Positions 49,772 through 58,921 are shown, counted from the stretch's first letter. The stretch: 64,000 nt of DNA from Streptomyces sp. NBC_00691 (GCF_036226665.1 NZ_CP109007.1:3946501-4010500); one strand, 5' to 3'. The notes: generated from the letters alone by a model not told the origin. Numbers and translations are program-made.

Positions 49772-50734
49772 CTACTCGCCCATCCCGTGCACCGCCGGGA
49801 TCGTGCCGAGCCGGCCCGCCTGGAAGTCCTCGAAGGCCTGGCGGAGTTCGGCCTGGGTGTTCATGACGAACGGGCCGTAGTGGGCCATCGGCTCACGGAT
49901 CGGCTGTCCGCCGAGGAGCACGACCTCCAGGTCCGGGGTGTTCCCGTCCTGCTTCTCGTCGGCGCGGACGGTCAGCGAGCCGCCCTTGCCGAAGACGGCG
50001 GTCTGGCCCGTGTGGACCGGGCGCCGCTCCGCGCCCACGCTGCCGCGGCCCGCCATGACGTACGCGAGGCCGTTGAAGTCCTCGCGCCACGGCAGGGTGA
50101 TCTCGGCACCCGGCCGCAGGGTCGCGTGGATCATCGTGATCGGGGTGTGGGTGATGCCCGGCCCGTCGTGGCCGTCCAGCTCGCCCGCGATGACGCGGAG
50201 CAGCGCGCCGCCGTCGGGGGAGGTGAGCAGCTGGACCTGGCCGCCGCGGATGTCCTGGTAGCGGGGGGCCATCATCTTGTCGCTCGCGGGCAGGTTCACC
50301 CACAGCTGGAGGCCGTGGAAGAGGCCGCCGCTGACGACGAGGGACTCCGGCGGCGCCTCGATGTGGAGGAGGCCGGAGCCGGCCGTCATCCACTGGGTGT
50401 CGCCGTTGGTGATGGTGCCGCCGCCGCCCTGGGAGTCCTGGTGGTCGAAGGTCCCGTCGATGATGTAGGTGACGGTCTCGAAGCCCCGGTGGGGGTGCCA
50501 GGGCGTGCCCTTGGGCTCTCCGGGCGCGTACTCCACCTCACCCATCTGGTCCATCATGATGAACGGGTCGAGGTACTGGTAGTTGATCCCCGCGAAGGCG
50601 CGGCGGACCGGGAAGCCTTCGCCCTCGAAGCCCGTGGGAGCCGTGGTCACGGCGAGTACCGGGCGCGGAGCGGCGTCGGCCTGGGCGGCCACGCGCGGCA
50701 GGGTGAGCGGGTTCTCGACAGTCACTGCGGGCAT
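49772..50734 (-). CDS. Pirin-family cupin protein
   Basis: A 320-aa bicupin. The N-terminal domain has the metal-binding residues HPHRGFETVTY (two His) and the later His and Glu in GLLHIE; DPFIMMDQMGEVEYAPG is the family lead-in. Pirins bind Fe or Zn and include quercetin dioxygenases and transcription cofactors. ATG 50734 follows AGGAGG. A near-palindromic site upstream (50781-50796) could be a MarR-like operator. The role here is unknown, and enzyme activity cannot be judged. Confidence 0.93.
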   Translation of the reverse strand: MPAVTVENPLTLPRVAAQADAAPRPVLAVTTAPTGFEGEGFPVRRAFAGINYQYLDPFIMMDQMGEVEYAPGEPKGTPWHPHRGFETVTYIIDGTFDHQDSQGGGGTITNGDTQWMTAGSGLLHIEAPPESLVVSGGLFHGLQLWVNLPASDKMMAPRYQDIRGGQVQLLTSPDGGALLRVIAGELDGHDGPGITHTPITMIHATLRPGAEITLPWREDFNGLAYVMAGRGSVGAERRPVHTGQTAVFGKGGSLTVRADEKQDGNTPDLEVVLLGGQPIREPMAHYGPFVMNTQAELRQAFEDFQAGRLGTIPAVHGMGE

Positions 50735-50780
50735 GACGGACCTCCTAGAGCGGCCTTCTCCGACCGTGTGCGTCCACTTT

Positions 50781-50796
50781 AGTTGAACGATGAACT
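50781..50796. promoter_or_regulatory. Near-palindromic operator candidate upstream of pirin
   Basis: AGTTGAACGATGAACT is palindromic at 12 of 16 positions and lies about 50 bases upstream of the pirin start. It resembles the site at 5228-5241 in its AGTTNAA/TTNAAC halves, both MarR-like. Neither has an adjacent MarR gene. Confidence 0.4.
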
Positions 50797-50818
50797 TCTT
50801 GCCACCCGTAACGCGGAA

Positions 50819-50844
50819 CGCCCGGGAGGAATTCCTCCCGGGCG
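50819..50844. terminator. 26-bp perfect palindrome terminator for the SseB gene
   Basis: CGCCCGGGAGGAA followed by its exact reverse complement lies 29 bases past the SseB stop on the minus strand. It is not followed by a T-run. Confidence 0.75.
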
Positions 50845-50872
50845 CTCTCCCACGTCTTGGGCCAAGCCTGCG

Positions 50873-51376
50873 TCAGCCGTACATCCGGCGCATCGCGAAG
50901 TCGACCATCTGCTCCACGGCCTTCGCGTCGAAGACCATCCGGTGGTCGCCCTCCATGTCGAGCACGAAGCCGTAGCCGGTCGGCAGCAGGTCGATCACCT
51001 CGGCCCCGGTGATCACGAAGTACTTGGACTCCTTGCCCGCGTACCGCCGCAGCTCCTTGAGCGAGGTGAACATCGGGATCACCGGCTGCTGGGTGTTGTG
51101 CAGGGCCAGGAAGCCGGGGTTGTCGCCGCGCGGGCAGTAGACCTTGGACGTCGCGAAGATCTGCTGGAAGTCCTCGGGCGCGAGCGTACCCGTCGTGAAG
51201 GCGCGGACCGCGTCGGCGAGGGAGGGCGGCGAGGGCTCCGGGTAGAGCGGGGGCTGCTGCCCGTACCCGCCCTGCATTCCCCCCTGCATGCCGGCCTGCA
51301 TGCCGCCCTGCATGCCGCCCTGCTGCGGCGGGGCGTACTGCTGCTGGGCACCCGGATTCTGCTCGTAGCCGTACAT
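50873..51376 (-). CDS. SseB-family protein with a Gln/Gly/Met-rich N-terminus
   Basis: A 167-aa protein. Residues 1-50 are a repeat of GMQGG-type units with Tyr, Gln and Pro (disordered). Residues about 50-167 are an SseB domain (VYCPRGDNPGFLALHNTQQPVIPMFTSLKELRRYAG and LLPTGYGFVLDMEGDHRMVFD). SseB-like proteins occur in type III and type VII contexts; this one may be a secretion accessory of the neighbouring divergent set. It is followed by a palindrome terminator. Confidence 0.88.
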   Translation of the reverse strand: MYGYEQNPGAQQQYAPPQQGGMQGGMQAGMQGGMQGGYGQQPPLYPEPSPPSLADAVRAFTTGTLAPEDFQQIFATSKVYCPRGDNPGFLALHNTQQPVIPMFTSLKELRRYAGKESKYFVITGAEVIDLLPTGYGFVLDMEGDHRMVFDAKAVEQMVDFAMRRMYG

Positions 51377-51568
51377 GGGGCCAGCCTATCGACCCGGGGG
51401 CGGTCGCAGCACGGGGCACGGGTCGCTCACACCCCGCCCGGCCGCCCGTGCGCGTCCGCATCCCCGCACACGCGATCTCCCCCCGTCCCCCTCGCCCGGG
51501 TTTTCGTGCGTGCCACCGCCTCTTGCTAGGTTCGCGGAAGCAATTTCTGGTCACCACGGGGGTGGAAC

Positions 51569-52003
51569 ATGGCGTTGAACGCCACTTGGGAAGAGTTGTT
51601 CGGCGGCACCGCACCGCCCGGACCGCCCGCGACGATGACCCTCGCGGGCGTGCCCGCCCCCGACTCCGGCGGTGGCGGCGACGCGAACCTCAAGGCCGAC
51701 GTGGGCCCGTGGCACGAGGCCGGGAACACCGCCGGCGAGCTGCGCACCTCCACCACCACCTCGCTCACCGACCTGGACACCGCGAACGAGGGCGTCGCCG
51801 GCGGCACCGCCGGTTTCGCCTCCTCGGGCGCGCTCACCGAGATCCTCGGCACCTGGAAGACCCGCCTGACCGCCGTACGCGACGAGTGCGGTCGCCTCGA
51901 AGGCGCCTTGAAGAGCGCCGGCCGTGACTTCGGCGAGCGCGAGACGGCGACGCAGCGGAAGATCGCCGCCGAGGCGCCGGCTCCCGCGCGGAAGGAGGGC
52001 TGA
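51569..52003 (+). CDS. Small WXG-like helical protein, first gene of the second secretion-type set
   Basis: A 144-aa acidic helical protein. The N-terminus is Gly/Pro-rich (TAPPGPPATMTLAGVPAPDSG), and residues about 40-120 form two long helices (NLKADVGPWHEAGNTAGELRTS and LTEILGTWKTRLTAVRDEC). The pattern, with WHEAG and TWKT, resembles ESX substrate-type proteins without an exact WXG. It starts 5 bases upstream of the next gene, so they form an operon with the DUF1023 and lipoprotein genes. The function is unknown, but export partnership is plausible. Confidence 0.72.
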   Translation: MALNATWEELFGGTAPPGPPATMTLAGVPAPDSGGGGDANLKADVGPWHEAGNTAGELRTSTTTSLTDLDTANEGVAGGTAGFASSGALTEILGTWKTRLTAVRDECGRLEGALKSAGRDFGERETATQRKIAAEAPAPARKEG

Positions 52004-52008
52004 GCCCC

Positions 52009-53790
52009 GTGCCCACCTGGCAGCAACTGCGCGATGTGAGACCCGGCGAGTTCTCGGACGCCGCCGACGGCTGGGGCAAGGTCAGCTCCCGCGCCAACTC
52101 GGACAAGGACCGTGTCGACAACGGCATGTTCGCCAGGATCCACGACACGCAGAAGGGCGAGACCGCCACCAAGGCGGGCGCCGACGTCCAGCAGCTCTCC
52201 CGCAACTACCAGTACCTGCACACCGAATGCGGACTGATCCGCACGGCGCTCAACGGCCTCGCCACCGAGATCACCGCCCCGCAGAGGAAGTTGAAGCAGG
52301 CCCTGGAGGACGCGGAGAACCTCGGGTTCACCGTGAAGCCCGACGGCTCGGTCGAGTACCCGACCGATTCCCTCGTCCTCTCGCCCGGCACCCGCACCGC
52401 CGAGCACGGCGCCCCCGTCCCGCTCGCGCCCGGCAAGGGCGAGGGGGTCGGCAGCGCCGACGCCAACAAGGGCAAGGCCGAGGACATCGCCGAGCGCATC
52501 GGCGACGCCGTCCGCGAGGCCGACGAGATCGACGGCCGGTACGCCGCCGCCCTGCGCAGGCTCAAGGCCGATCCGGGTCTGGAGGTCAGCGCCGAGGACC
52601 TCGTCGACGCCGCCGCCGACACCAGGGCCCTCCAGCAGGCCGCGGGGAGGTACGCCGCCGCCGACAGGATCCCGCACGACAAGTCCGCCAAGGAGAACGC
52701 CGACTGGTGGAACGGGCTCAGCCAGGAGCAGCGTGACGAGTACGCCACCCTCTACCCGGCCTCCGTCGGCGCCCTGGACGGCATCCCGTCCTCGGTCCGC
52801 GACGACGCCAACCGGACGGTCTTCGCCGAGACCAGGGCGCAGATCCAGACGGACCTGAACAGGCCCGCGCCGAACCAGTACATCCCCAACCCGAACGGCA
52901 GCTACCCGGCCGCGGTCCTCAGCCCCGAGTACAAGCAGTGGCAGAAGGACCAGGAGCGGCTGAAGGACCAGCTCAAGGGCAGCGACTCGATCCAGGCCCG
53001 CTTCGACGCCACCGGCAGGGAGGGCCTGCCGGAGGCGTACCTCCTCGGCTACGACGAGGAGGGCATCGGCCGGGCGATCATCGCCAACGGCAACCCCGAC
53101 ACCGCCGACCACACCGCCGTGTACGTGCCGGGGACGACGACGAACCTGAACGACTTCGACGAGGACATCGGCCGGATGACCGACATGTGGCGGGAGACCC
53201 AGAAGTGGGCGCCGGGTGAGAGCGTCTCGACCATCACCTGGTTCGGCTACGAGGCTCCTCAGTCGGTCGTCACCGACGCCACGCAGAAGGACTACGCGTA
53301 CGACGGCTCGCCCAAGCTGCTCCGGTTCATGGACGGGCTGGAGACCGCGCAGGGCGGCCCGGACAACAGCCACACGACGGTGATCGGCCACAGCTACGGT
53401 TCGACGGTGGTGGGCGACGCCTCCAACAAGGGCGATCTGGCCGCCGACGACATCGTGGCGGTCGGCAGCCCCGGCATGCTCACCGGCAGGGCCGAGGACC
53501 TCGATGTCGGCAAGGACCACGTCTGGTCCGAGGCGGCCACGAGCGACGTGGTGCCGGCGGGCGGGAAGGTCGCCGGTCTCGGCGGCTACACCTGGGGCGT
53601 CGAGACCTGGAACGGCGTCCCGTTCAACGCCGGGTACGTGCAGACCGTGCCGTCGGACGAGCTGTTCGGGGCGCACCGGATGGACGTGGACACCAGCGGC
53701 CACACCGATTACTGGACGCGGGACTCGGAGAGCCTCAGGAACCAGGCCAAGGTCGTGGCGGGCCGATACGACGAGGTGAACGAGGACTGA
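52009..53790 (+). CDS. DUF1023 alpha/beta hydrolase with a WXG-like N-terminal module
   Basis: A 593-aa protein. The first 250 residues are helical and resemble a type VII export module (TWQQLRDVRPGEFSDAADGWGK and later repeats). The C-terminal part (about 340-593) is the DUF1023 alpha/beta hydrolase: TAVYVPGTTTNLNDFDEDIGRM, then VIGHSYGSTVVG (Ser nucleophile), GSPGM, and a final region with His. It may be a secreted esterase or lipase-like effector. It shares an operon with a small WXG-like protein before and a lipoprotein after (TGATG overlap). Confidence 0.85.
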   Translation: MPTWQQLRDVRPGEFSDAADGWGKVSSRANSDKDRVDNGMFARIHDTQKGETATKAGADVQQLSRNYQYLHTECGLIRTALNGLATEITAPQRKLKQALEDAENLGFTVKPDGSVEYPTDSLVLSPGTRTAEHGAPVPLAPGKGEGVGSADANKGKAEDIAERIGDAVREADEIDGRYAAALRRLKADPGLEVSAEDLVDAAADTRALQQAAGRYAAADRIPHDKSAKENADWWNGLSQEQRDEYATLYPASVGALDGIPSSVRDDANRTVFAETRAQIQTDLNRPAPNQYIPNPNGSYPAAVLSPEYKQWQKDQERLKDQLKGSDSIQARFDATGREGLPEAYLLGYDEEGIGRAIIANGNPDTADHTAVYVPGTTTNLNDFDEDIGRMTDMWRETQKWAPGESVSTITWFGYEAPQSVVTDATQKDYAYDGSPKLLRFMDGLETAQGGPDNSHTTVIGHSYGSTVVGDASNKGDLAADDIVAVGSPGMLTGRAEDLDVGKDHVWSEAATSDVVPAGGKVAGLGGYTWGVETWNGVPFNAGYVQTVPSDELFGAHRMDVDTSGHTDYWTRDSESLRNQAKVVAGRYDEVNED

Positions 53791-54362
53791 TGAACCCCAC
53801 CAACCACCGCACCAGGACCCGCGGGGCGGCGCTCGGCGTCCTCCTCCTCTGCCTCACCACCCTCGCGACGGGATGCTCCATGCACGACACCGGCGGTGCC
53901 GACGACCTCGGCTACACCCCGACGACCCTCGACGTCGAGAAGGCGCGGACGCGCACCAAGGAGATCTCCAGCGAGATCTTCGACATGATCGGGCTGCCCG
54001 AGGGCAGGACGACCCCGGGCGGCGCCGGTGCCTCCACGTGCCAGGAGGACCCGGAGCATCTCTTCCTGATCCGCCACCCCTGGTCGGTGTACGACGTCTC
54101 CGAGGAGGAGCTGAAGCAGGGCTTCGAACGGCTGCGGCAGGCCCTGCCCGTCAAGGGCTGGAAGGTCGTCTCGTACGGCCCGAACAACAGCAGGGCCAAG
54201 AACCTGGAGCTCCTCGCGGAGTCCGAGAAGGAGCACTTCGCCGTCAACGCGGAGCTGTCGGTCGGCAGCACGGACCCGAAGAAGAAGAACCTGATCGGCG
54301 TCACCGTCGCCTCCGGCTGCTTCCGCGCCCCCGAGGGGACGGACCTCAAGGGTCTGTACTGA
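53790..54362 (+). CDS. Lipoprotein following the DUF1023 hydrolase
   Basis: A 190-aa lipoprotein: a Lys/Arg-rich start, a hydrophobic core (ALGVLLLCLTTLATGC) and a lipobox Cys near residue 29, then a soluble domain with several Cys residues and no membrane segment. ATG 53790 overlaps the DUF1023 stop (TGATG). Lipoproteins in this position next to secreted effectors often act as periplasmic or surface immunity proteins; that is inference. A canonical terminator follows. Confidence 0.85.
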   Translation: MNPTNHRTRTRGAALGVLLLCLTTLATGCSMHDTGGADDLGYTPTTLDVEKARTRTKEISSEIFDMIGLPEGRTTPGGAGASTCQEDPEHLFLIRHPWSVYDVSEEELKQGFERLRQALPVKGWKVVSYGPNNSRAKNLELLAESEKEHFAVNAELSVGSTDPKKKNLIGVTVASGCFRAPEGTDLKGLY

Positions 54363-54386
54363 GACGGCGCGGCATCGCGTGAGGGA

Positions 54387-54416
54387 GGCCCGGGGCACAT
54401 GCCCCGGGCCCTTTTT
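54387..54416 (+). terminator. Rho-independent terminator with T-run after the lipoprotein gene
   Basis: A 10-bp stem GGCCCGGGGC / GCCCCGGGCC with tetraloop ACAT, followed by CTTTTT, a classical form unusual in Streptomyces. It ends the secretion-type operon. Confidence 0.9.
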
Positions 54417-54457
54417 CTGCGGCTCGTGTCACAGATGGCCCGATAGGGGTTGCCCTT

Positions 54458-54475
54458 ATTACCGACGGGTAGCAT
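54458..54475. promoter_or_regulatory. Inverted-repeat operator candidate upstream of the acyl-CoA dehydrogenase
   Basis: TACC-GACG-GGTA is an inverted repeat in an AT-richer patch, about 120 bases before the dehydrogenase start. TTGCCC (54450-54455) and TAGCAT (54470-54475) flank it but are only 14 bases apart. Many fatty-acid degradation genes have a TetR-type site of this kind; the regulator is not in the window. Confidence 0.4.
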
Positions 54476-54593
54476 CATCGTAGAGAAGCGTGGGCTACTC
54501 GCCGGTAGTACGAGCACATGCGGGCCCGAGTACGACCACGCGCGCGCAGGACACAGGACATCCGCCTCCCCGAGCCTTTACGGAGCCGTCGCC

Positions 54594-56423
54594 ATGGGGC
54601 ACTACAAGTCGAATCTCCGCGACATCGAGTTCAACCTCTTCGAGGTCCTCGGCCGCGACAAGGTGTACGGCTCCGGGCCGTTCGAGGAGATGGACGTCGA
54701 GACCGCCAGGAGCATCCTCGACGAGATCCGCCGCCTCGCCGAGAACGAGCTCGCGGAGTCCTTCACCGACGCCGACCGCAACCCGCCGGTCTTCGACCCG
54801 GAGACCAACACCGCCCCCGTGCCGGCCACCTTCAAGAAGTCGTACAACGCCTTCATGGAGTCCGAGTACTGGCGCCTGGGCATCCCCGAGGAGATCGGTG
54901 GCACCGTCTCCCCGCGCTCCCTGATCTGGGCCTACGCGGAGCTGCTGCTCGGCTCGAACCCGGCCATCTGGATGTACTCCTCCGGCCCCGCCTTCGCCGG
55001 CATCCTCTACAACGAGGGCAACGAGGCGCAGAAGAAGGTCGCGCAGATCGCCGTCGAGAAGCGCTGGGGCTCCACCATGGTGCTCACCGAGCCCGACGCG
55101 GGCTCGGACGTCGGCGCCGGCCGCACCAAGGCCACCCAGCAGGAGGACGGCTCCTGGCACATCGAGGGCGTGAAGCGCTTCATCACGTCCGGTGAGCACG
55201 ACATGGAGGAGAACATCCTCCACTACGTCCTCGCCCGCCCCGAGGGCGCCGGCCCCGGCACCAAGGGCCTCTCCCTCTTCCTCGTCCCGAAGTTCGAGTT
55301 CGACTGGGAGACCGGCGAGCTGGGCGAGCGCAACGGCGTCTACGCCACCAACGTCGAGCACAAGATGGGCCTCAAGGCCTCCAACACGTGCGAGATGACC
55401 TTCGGCGACCAGCACCCCGCCAAGGGCTGGCTGATCGGCGACAAGCACGACGGCATCCGCCAGATGTTCCTCATCATCGAGTTCGCCCGCATGATGGTCG
55501 GCACGAAGGCGATCTCCACCCTCTCCACGGGCTACCTCAACGCCCTGGAGTACGCCAAGGAGCGCGTCCAGGGCACCGACCTGGCGAACTTCATGGACAA
55601 GGCCGCGCCCAAGGTCACCATCACGCACCACCCCGACGTCCGCCGCTCGCTCATGACGCAGAAGGCGTACGCCGAGGGCATGCGCTCCCTCGTCCTCTAC
55701 ACGGCCTCCGTCCAGGACGAGATCGCGATCAAGGAAGCGGCCGGCGAGGACGTCAAGGCCCTGCACGGCCTGAACGACCTGCTGCTCCCGATCGTCAAGG
55801 GCTACGGCTCGGAGAAGGGCTACGAGCAGCTCGCGCAGTCGCTCCAGACCTTCGGCGGCTCCGGCTTCCTGCAGGAGTACCCGATCGAGCAGTACATCCG
55901 GGACGCCAAGATCGACACCCTCTACGAGGGCACCACGGCCATCCAGGGCCAGGACTTCTTCTTCCGCAAGATCGTCCGCGACCAGGGCGCCTCCCTGAAC
56001 GCGCTGTCCGAGGAGATCAAGAAGTTCCTCGCGGTCGGCACCGGCGGCGAGGACCTGGCCGTCGCCCGCGACGCGCTGGCCAAGGCCGCCGTCGACCTGG
56101 AGAGCATCGTCGGCACGATGATCACCGACCTCACCGCCACCGGCGAGGACGTCAAGAACATCTACAAGGTCGGCCTCAACACCACCCGCCTGCTGCTCGC
56201 CTCCGGCGACGTCGTCGTCGGCTACCTGCTCCTCAAGGGCGCGTCCGTCGCCGCCGAGAAGCTCGCCGCGGGCGCCACCGGCAAGGATGTCGCCTTCTAC
56301 CAGGGCAAGATCGCGGCCGCGAAGTTCTTCGCCGCCAACATCCTGCCGGGCGTGAGCGCCGAGCGCGCCCTCGCCGAGGCCGTCGACGGCTCGCTGATGG
56401 ACCTGGACGAGGCCGCGTTCTGA
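54594..56423 (+). CDS. Acyl-CoA dehydrogenase, FadE5-like
   Basis: A 609-aa flavoprotein dehydrogenating acyl-CoA in beta-oxidation. The N-terminal extension MGHYKSNLRDIEFNLFEVLGRDKVYG is that of the long FadE5-type (about 600 aa) rather than short acyl-CoA dehydrogenases. FAD and substrate segments are visible: TEPDAGSDVGAGRTKA, GVKRFITSGEHD and the EGTTAIQGQDFFFRKI region near the catalytic base. ATG 54594 follows GGAG; the upstream frame is ignored. A hairpin lies past the stop, between it and the convergent YciI gene. Confidence 0.95.
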   Translation: MGHYKSNLRDIEFNLFEVLGRDKVYGSGPFEEMDVETARSILDEIRRLAENELAESFTDADRNPPVFDPETNTAPVPATFKKSYNAFMESEYWRLGIPEEIGGTVSPRSLIWAYAELLLGSNPAIWMYSSGPAFAGILYNEGNEAQKKVAQIAVEKRWGSTMVLTEPDAGSDVGAGRTKATQQEDGSWHIEGVKRFITSGEHDMEENILHYVLARPEGAGPGTKGLSLFLVPKFEFDWETGELGERNGVYATNVEHKMGLKASNTCEMTFGDQHPAKGWLIGDKHDGIRQMFLIIEFARMMVGTKAISTLSTGYLNALEYAKERVQGTDLANFMDKAAPKVTITHHPDVRRSLMTQKAYAEGMRSLVLYTASVQDEIAIKEAAGEDVKALHGLNDLLLPIVKGYGSEKGYEQLAQSLQTFGGSGFLQEYPIEQYIRDAKIDTLYEGTTAIQGQDFFFRKIVRDQGASLNALSEEIKKFLAVGTGGEDLAVARDALAKAAVDLESIVGTMITDLTATGEDVKNIYKVGLNTTRLLLASGDVVVGYLLLKGASVAAEKLAAGATGKDVAFYQGKIAAAKFFAANILPGVSAERALAEAVDGSLMDLDEAAF

Positions 56424-56464
56424 GAACGCCTCGAAGGCGCCCCCGGGCGCCTCTCGTCCATACC

Positions 56465-56502
56465 GGCACGGCCCGTCCCCGGGGAGGGGGGCGGGCCGTG
56501 CC
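56465..56502. terminator. Hairpin between the acyl-CoA dehydrogenase and YciI genes
   Basis: An 11-bp perfect stem GGCACGGCCCG / CGGGCCGTGCC with a 16-base loop sits between the two convergent genes. Confidence 0.75.
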
Positions 56503-56520
56503 CGTCTTCCGGCAGGCGGA

Positions 56521-57096
56521 CTACGAGGGACGGCCGCCGAACTGCCAGTCGTGCACCTCGACGGCGGCGTACGCCTCCGAGGTCGACAGGACGCCGCTCG
56601 CCGCCTCCGGATCCGCCGCCCGGACCAGCGCCGCCGTACCCAGCCAGCTCTCGCCGTCGTCGGAGAGCAACGGCCCGTAGGCGATCAGGTCGCCCCGGTC
56701 CTCCCAGTCCGACGGAGCCTCCAGGTCGACGGCCCGCCCCACCGGCGAGGCGGCGCCGAGACCGATCACGAGGAACCGGTCACCGCCCTCCCGCCCGCCG
56801 GGGAAGTCCCACATGGTGCGGCCCAGGACGTTGCGCCACCGGCGCAGCAGCACGTCCCGGTAGACACCGGCCTGATAGGTGGGCTCGTCGAACGCGAACG
56901 CACGGGCGGCGAGGGCATCCGGCAGGTCGAGGATGTGCACGCTGCCGCTCGGCGTCTCGCCGTCCTCGCCGAACGTCGGCCCCCGGGCGATCATCTCCTC
57001 GGCGTACTGGTCCATATAGGCCCAGTGGGTCTCCAGCAGCGCCTCGCGCAGCGGCAGGGAGCCGATCCGGTCCCGGTGGTAGAAGAGGAATTCCAT
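56521..57096 (-). CDS. YciI-family protein with two YCII domains
   Basis: A 191-aa soluble protein with two YCII-type segments: residues about 1-85 (FLFYHRDRIGSLPLREALLETHWAYMDQYAEEMIARGP) and about 105-185 (FLVIGLGAASPVGRAVDLEAPSDW then YGPLLSDDGESWLG). YCII domains have a His/Asp pair of unclear use, perhaps enzymatic. ATG 57096 faces the divergent M18 aminopeptidase gene. Confidence 0.85.
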   Translation of the reverse strand: MEFLFYHRDRIGSLPLREALLETHWAYMDQYAEEMIARGPTFGEDGETPSGSVHILDLPDALAARAFAFDEPTYQAGVYRDVLLRRWRNVLGRTMWDFPGGREGGDRFLVIGLGAASPVGRAVDLEAPSDWEDRGDLIAYGPLLSDDGESWLGTAALVRAADPEAASGVLSTSEAYAAVEVHDWQFGGRPS

Positions 57097-57185
57097 GACC
57101 GAAGGATCGCCTCACGAAGGGTCGCGGGGCGAACGTTTTGCGGGGCCTCGTATTCGTATTCCGGGCTCTGCGTAAGGTGGAACCC

Positions 57186-58493
57186 ATGAGCAGCACAGCC
57201 TCCCGTCCGACCACCGGCCCCTTCGACCGCGGCCACACCGACGACCTCATGGCCTTCCTGACGGCCTCCCCCTCGCCGTACCACGCGGTCGCGAGCGCCG
57301 CCTCACGCCTTGAGAAGGCCGGGTTCCGTCAGGTCGAGGAGACGGCCGCCTGGGACGGGACGAGCGGCGGGAAGTACGTCATCCGCGGCGGCGCGATCAT
57401 CGCCTGGTACGTGCCGGAGAGCGCCTCCGCCCACACCCCGTACCGGATCGCCGGCGCCCACACCGACTCCCCCAACCTCCGCGTCAAGCCGCGGCCCGAC
57501 ATGGGCGCGCACGGCTGGCGGCAGGTCGCGGTCGAGATCTACGGCGGCACCCTGCTCAACACCTGGCTCGACCGCGACCTCGGCCTCGCCGGACGGCTCA
57601 CCCTCCGCGACGGCAGCCACCACCTGGTCAACGTGGACCGGCCGCTGCTGCGCGTCCCGCAGCTCGCGATCCACCTCGACCGGGGCGTCAACGACGGCCT
57701 CAAGCTGGAGCGCCAGCGCCACATGCAGCCGATCTGGGGCATCGGCGACGTCCACGAGGGCGACCTGATCTCCTTCGTCGCCGCCGAGGCCGGCGTCGAC
57801 GCCGAGGACGTCAGCGGCTGGGATCTGATGGTCCACGCCGTCGACGCGCCCGCCTACCTGGGCCGCGACCGCGAACTGCTCGCCGGGCCCCGCATGGACA
57901 ACCTGCTGTCCGTGCACGCCGCCGTCGCCGCGCTCGCCTCCCTCGCGGACCGCGACGACCTCCCGTACATCCCGGTCCTCGCCGCCTTCGACCACGAGGA
58001 GAACGGCTCCGAGGCCGACACCGGCGCCCAGGGCCCGCTCCTCGGCAACGTCCTGGAGCGCTCGGTGTACGCGCGCGGCGGCTCCTACGAGGACCGCGCC
58101 CGGGCCTTCGCCGGAACCGTCTGCCTCTCCTCCGACACCGGCCACGCCGTCCACCCGAACTACGCGGAGCGCCACGACCCGACGCACCACCCGCGCGTCA
58201 ACGGCGGCCCGATCCTGAAGGTGAACGTCAACCAGCGGTACGCCACCGACGGCAGCGGCCGCGCGGTCTTCGCCGCCGCCTGCGAGAAGGCGGGCGTGCC
58301 GTGGCAGTCGTTCGTCTCCAACAACGACATGCCCTGCGGCACCACGATCGGCCCGATCACCGCCGCCCGCCACGGCATCAAGACCGTCGACATCGGCGTG
58401 GCGATCCTCTCCATGCACAGCGCCCGCGAACTCTGCGGCGCCGACGACCCGTACCTCCTGGCCAACGCCCTGGTCGCCTTCCTGGAGGGCTGA
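57186..58493 (+). CDS. M18-family aspartyl aminopeptidase
   Basis: A 435-aa zinc metallopeptidase removing N-terminal Asp/Glu residues. Metal and catalytic residues are in GAHTDSPNLRVKP (His and Asp), GPRMDNLLSVHAAVAAL (Asp), AFDHEENGSEADTGAQG (Glu pair), DTGHAVHPNY and LSMHSARELCG (last His). This order is that of the M18 (DNPEP/ApeB) family. ATG 57186 is favoured over an upstream in-frame ATG (57138) by family length. It is divergent from the YciI gene. Confidence 0.95.
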   Translation: MSSTASRPTTGPFDRGHTDDLMAFLTASPSPYHAVASAASRLEKAGFRQVEETAAWDGTSGGKYVIRGGAIIAWYVPESASAHTPYRIAGAHTDSPNLRVKPRPDMGAHGWRQVAVEIYGGTLLNTWLDRDLGLAGRLTLRDGSHHLVNVDRPLLRVPQLAIHLDRGVNDGLKLERQRHMQPIWGIGDVHEGDLISFVAAEAGVDAEDVSGWDLMVHAVDAPAYLGRDRELLAGPRMDNLLSVHAAVAALASLADRDDLPYIPVLAAFDHEENGSEADTGAQGPLLGNVLERSVYARGGSYEDRARAFAGTVCLSSDTGHAVHPNYAERHDPTHHPRVNGGPILKVNVNQRYATDGSGRAVFAAACEKAGVPWQSFVSNNDMPCGTTIGPITAARHGIKTVDIGVAILSMHSARELCGADDPYLLANALVAFLEG

Positions 58494-58576
58494 CCCGGAC
58501 GGCCGGGGCCGCCGGGCGTCCGGCGGCCCCGACCGCGAAACATCCGCGAAAGGCCCCGGCTGACAGCGTCGCCCTC

Positions 58577-58921
58577 ATGCATCGTCATGAGGGCCCCTCC
58601 CGGGGCAGGTTCGCCGCTGGTGTCGGAGGCGCCGCCGTGATCGCCACGGTGGTGGCGGGCGTGCTGATCGGCACGTTCAACGACCGGCCGCCGTGGGGGA
58701 CGGACATCGCCTACGAGGGCGGCTTCGTCATGGGCTCCCGGATCCGCGGGTACGACGTGGACGGCTCACGCACCAAGGCGCTGCTCGCCGGGGAGTGCGG
58801 GCTGATGGAACGGCAGGGAATGGGCGGCGACCGGGCCGTGCACGACCCGGACGCCTGGGTGGACGGCTGCCTGGACGCCGCCGCGGGACGGCCGTCCAGG
58901 AACCAGGGGCTCGTCCGCTAG
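58577..58921 (+). CDS. Small membrane-anchored hypothetical protein
   Basis: A 114-aa protein with a single N-terminal hydrophobic helix (GVGGAAVIATVVAGVLIGTF) after a basic start, and a soluble outer part with two Cys (ECGLMER, DGCLDAA). It is probably an anchored exported protein of unknown function. ATG 58577 lies 80 bases past the aminopeptidase stop. Its stop overlaps that of the convergent thioredoxin-NHL gene. Confidence 0.7.
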   Translation: MHRHEGPSRGRFAAGVGGAAVIATVVAGVLIGTFNDRPPWGTDIAYEGGFVMGSRIRGYDVDGSRTKALLAGECGLMERQGMGGDRAVHDPDAWVDGCLDAAAGRPSRNQGLVR

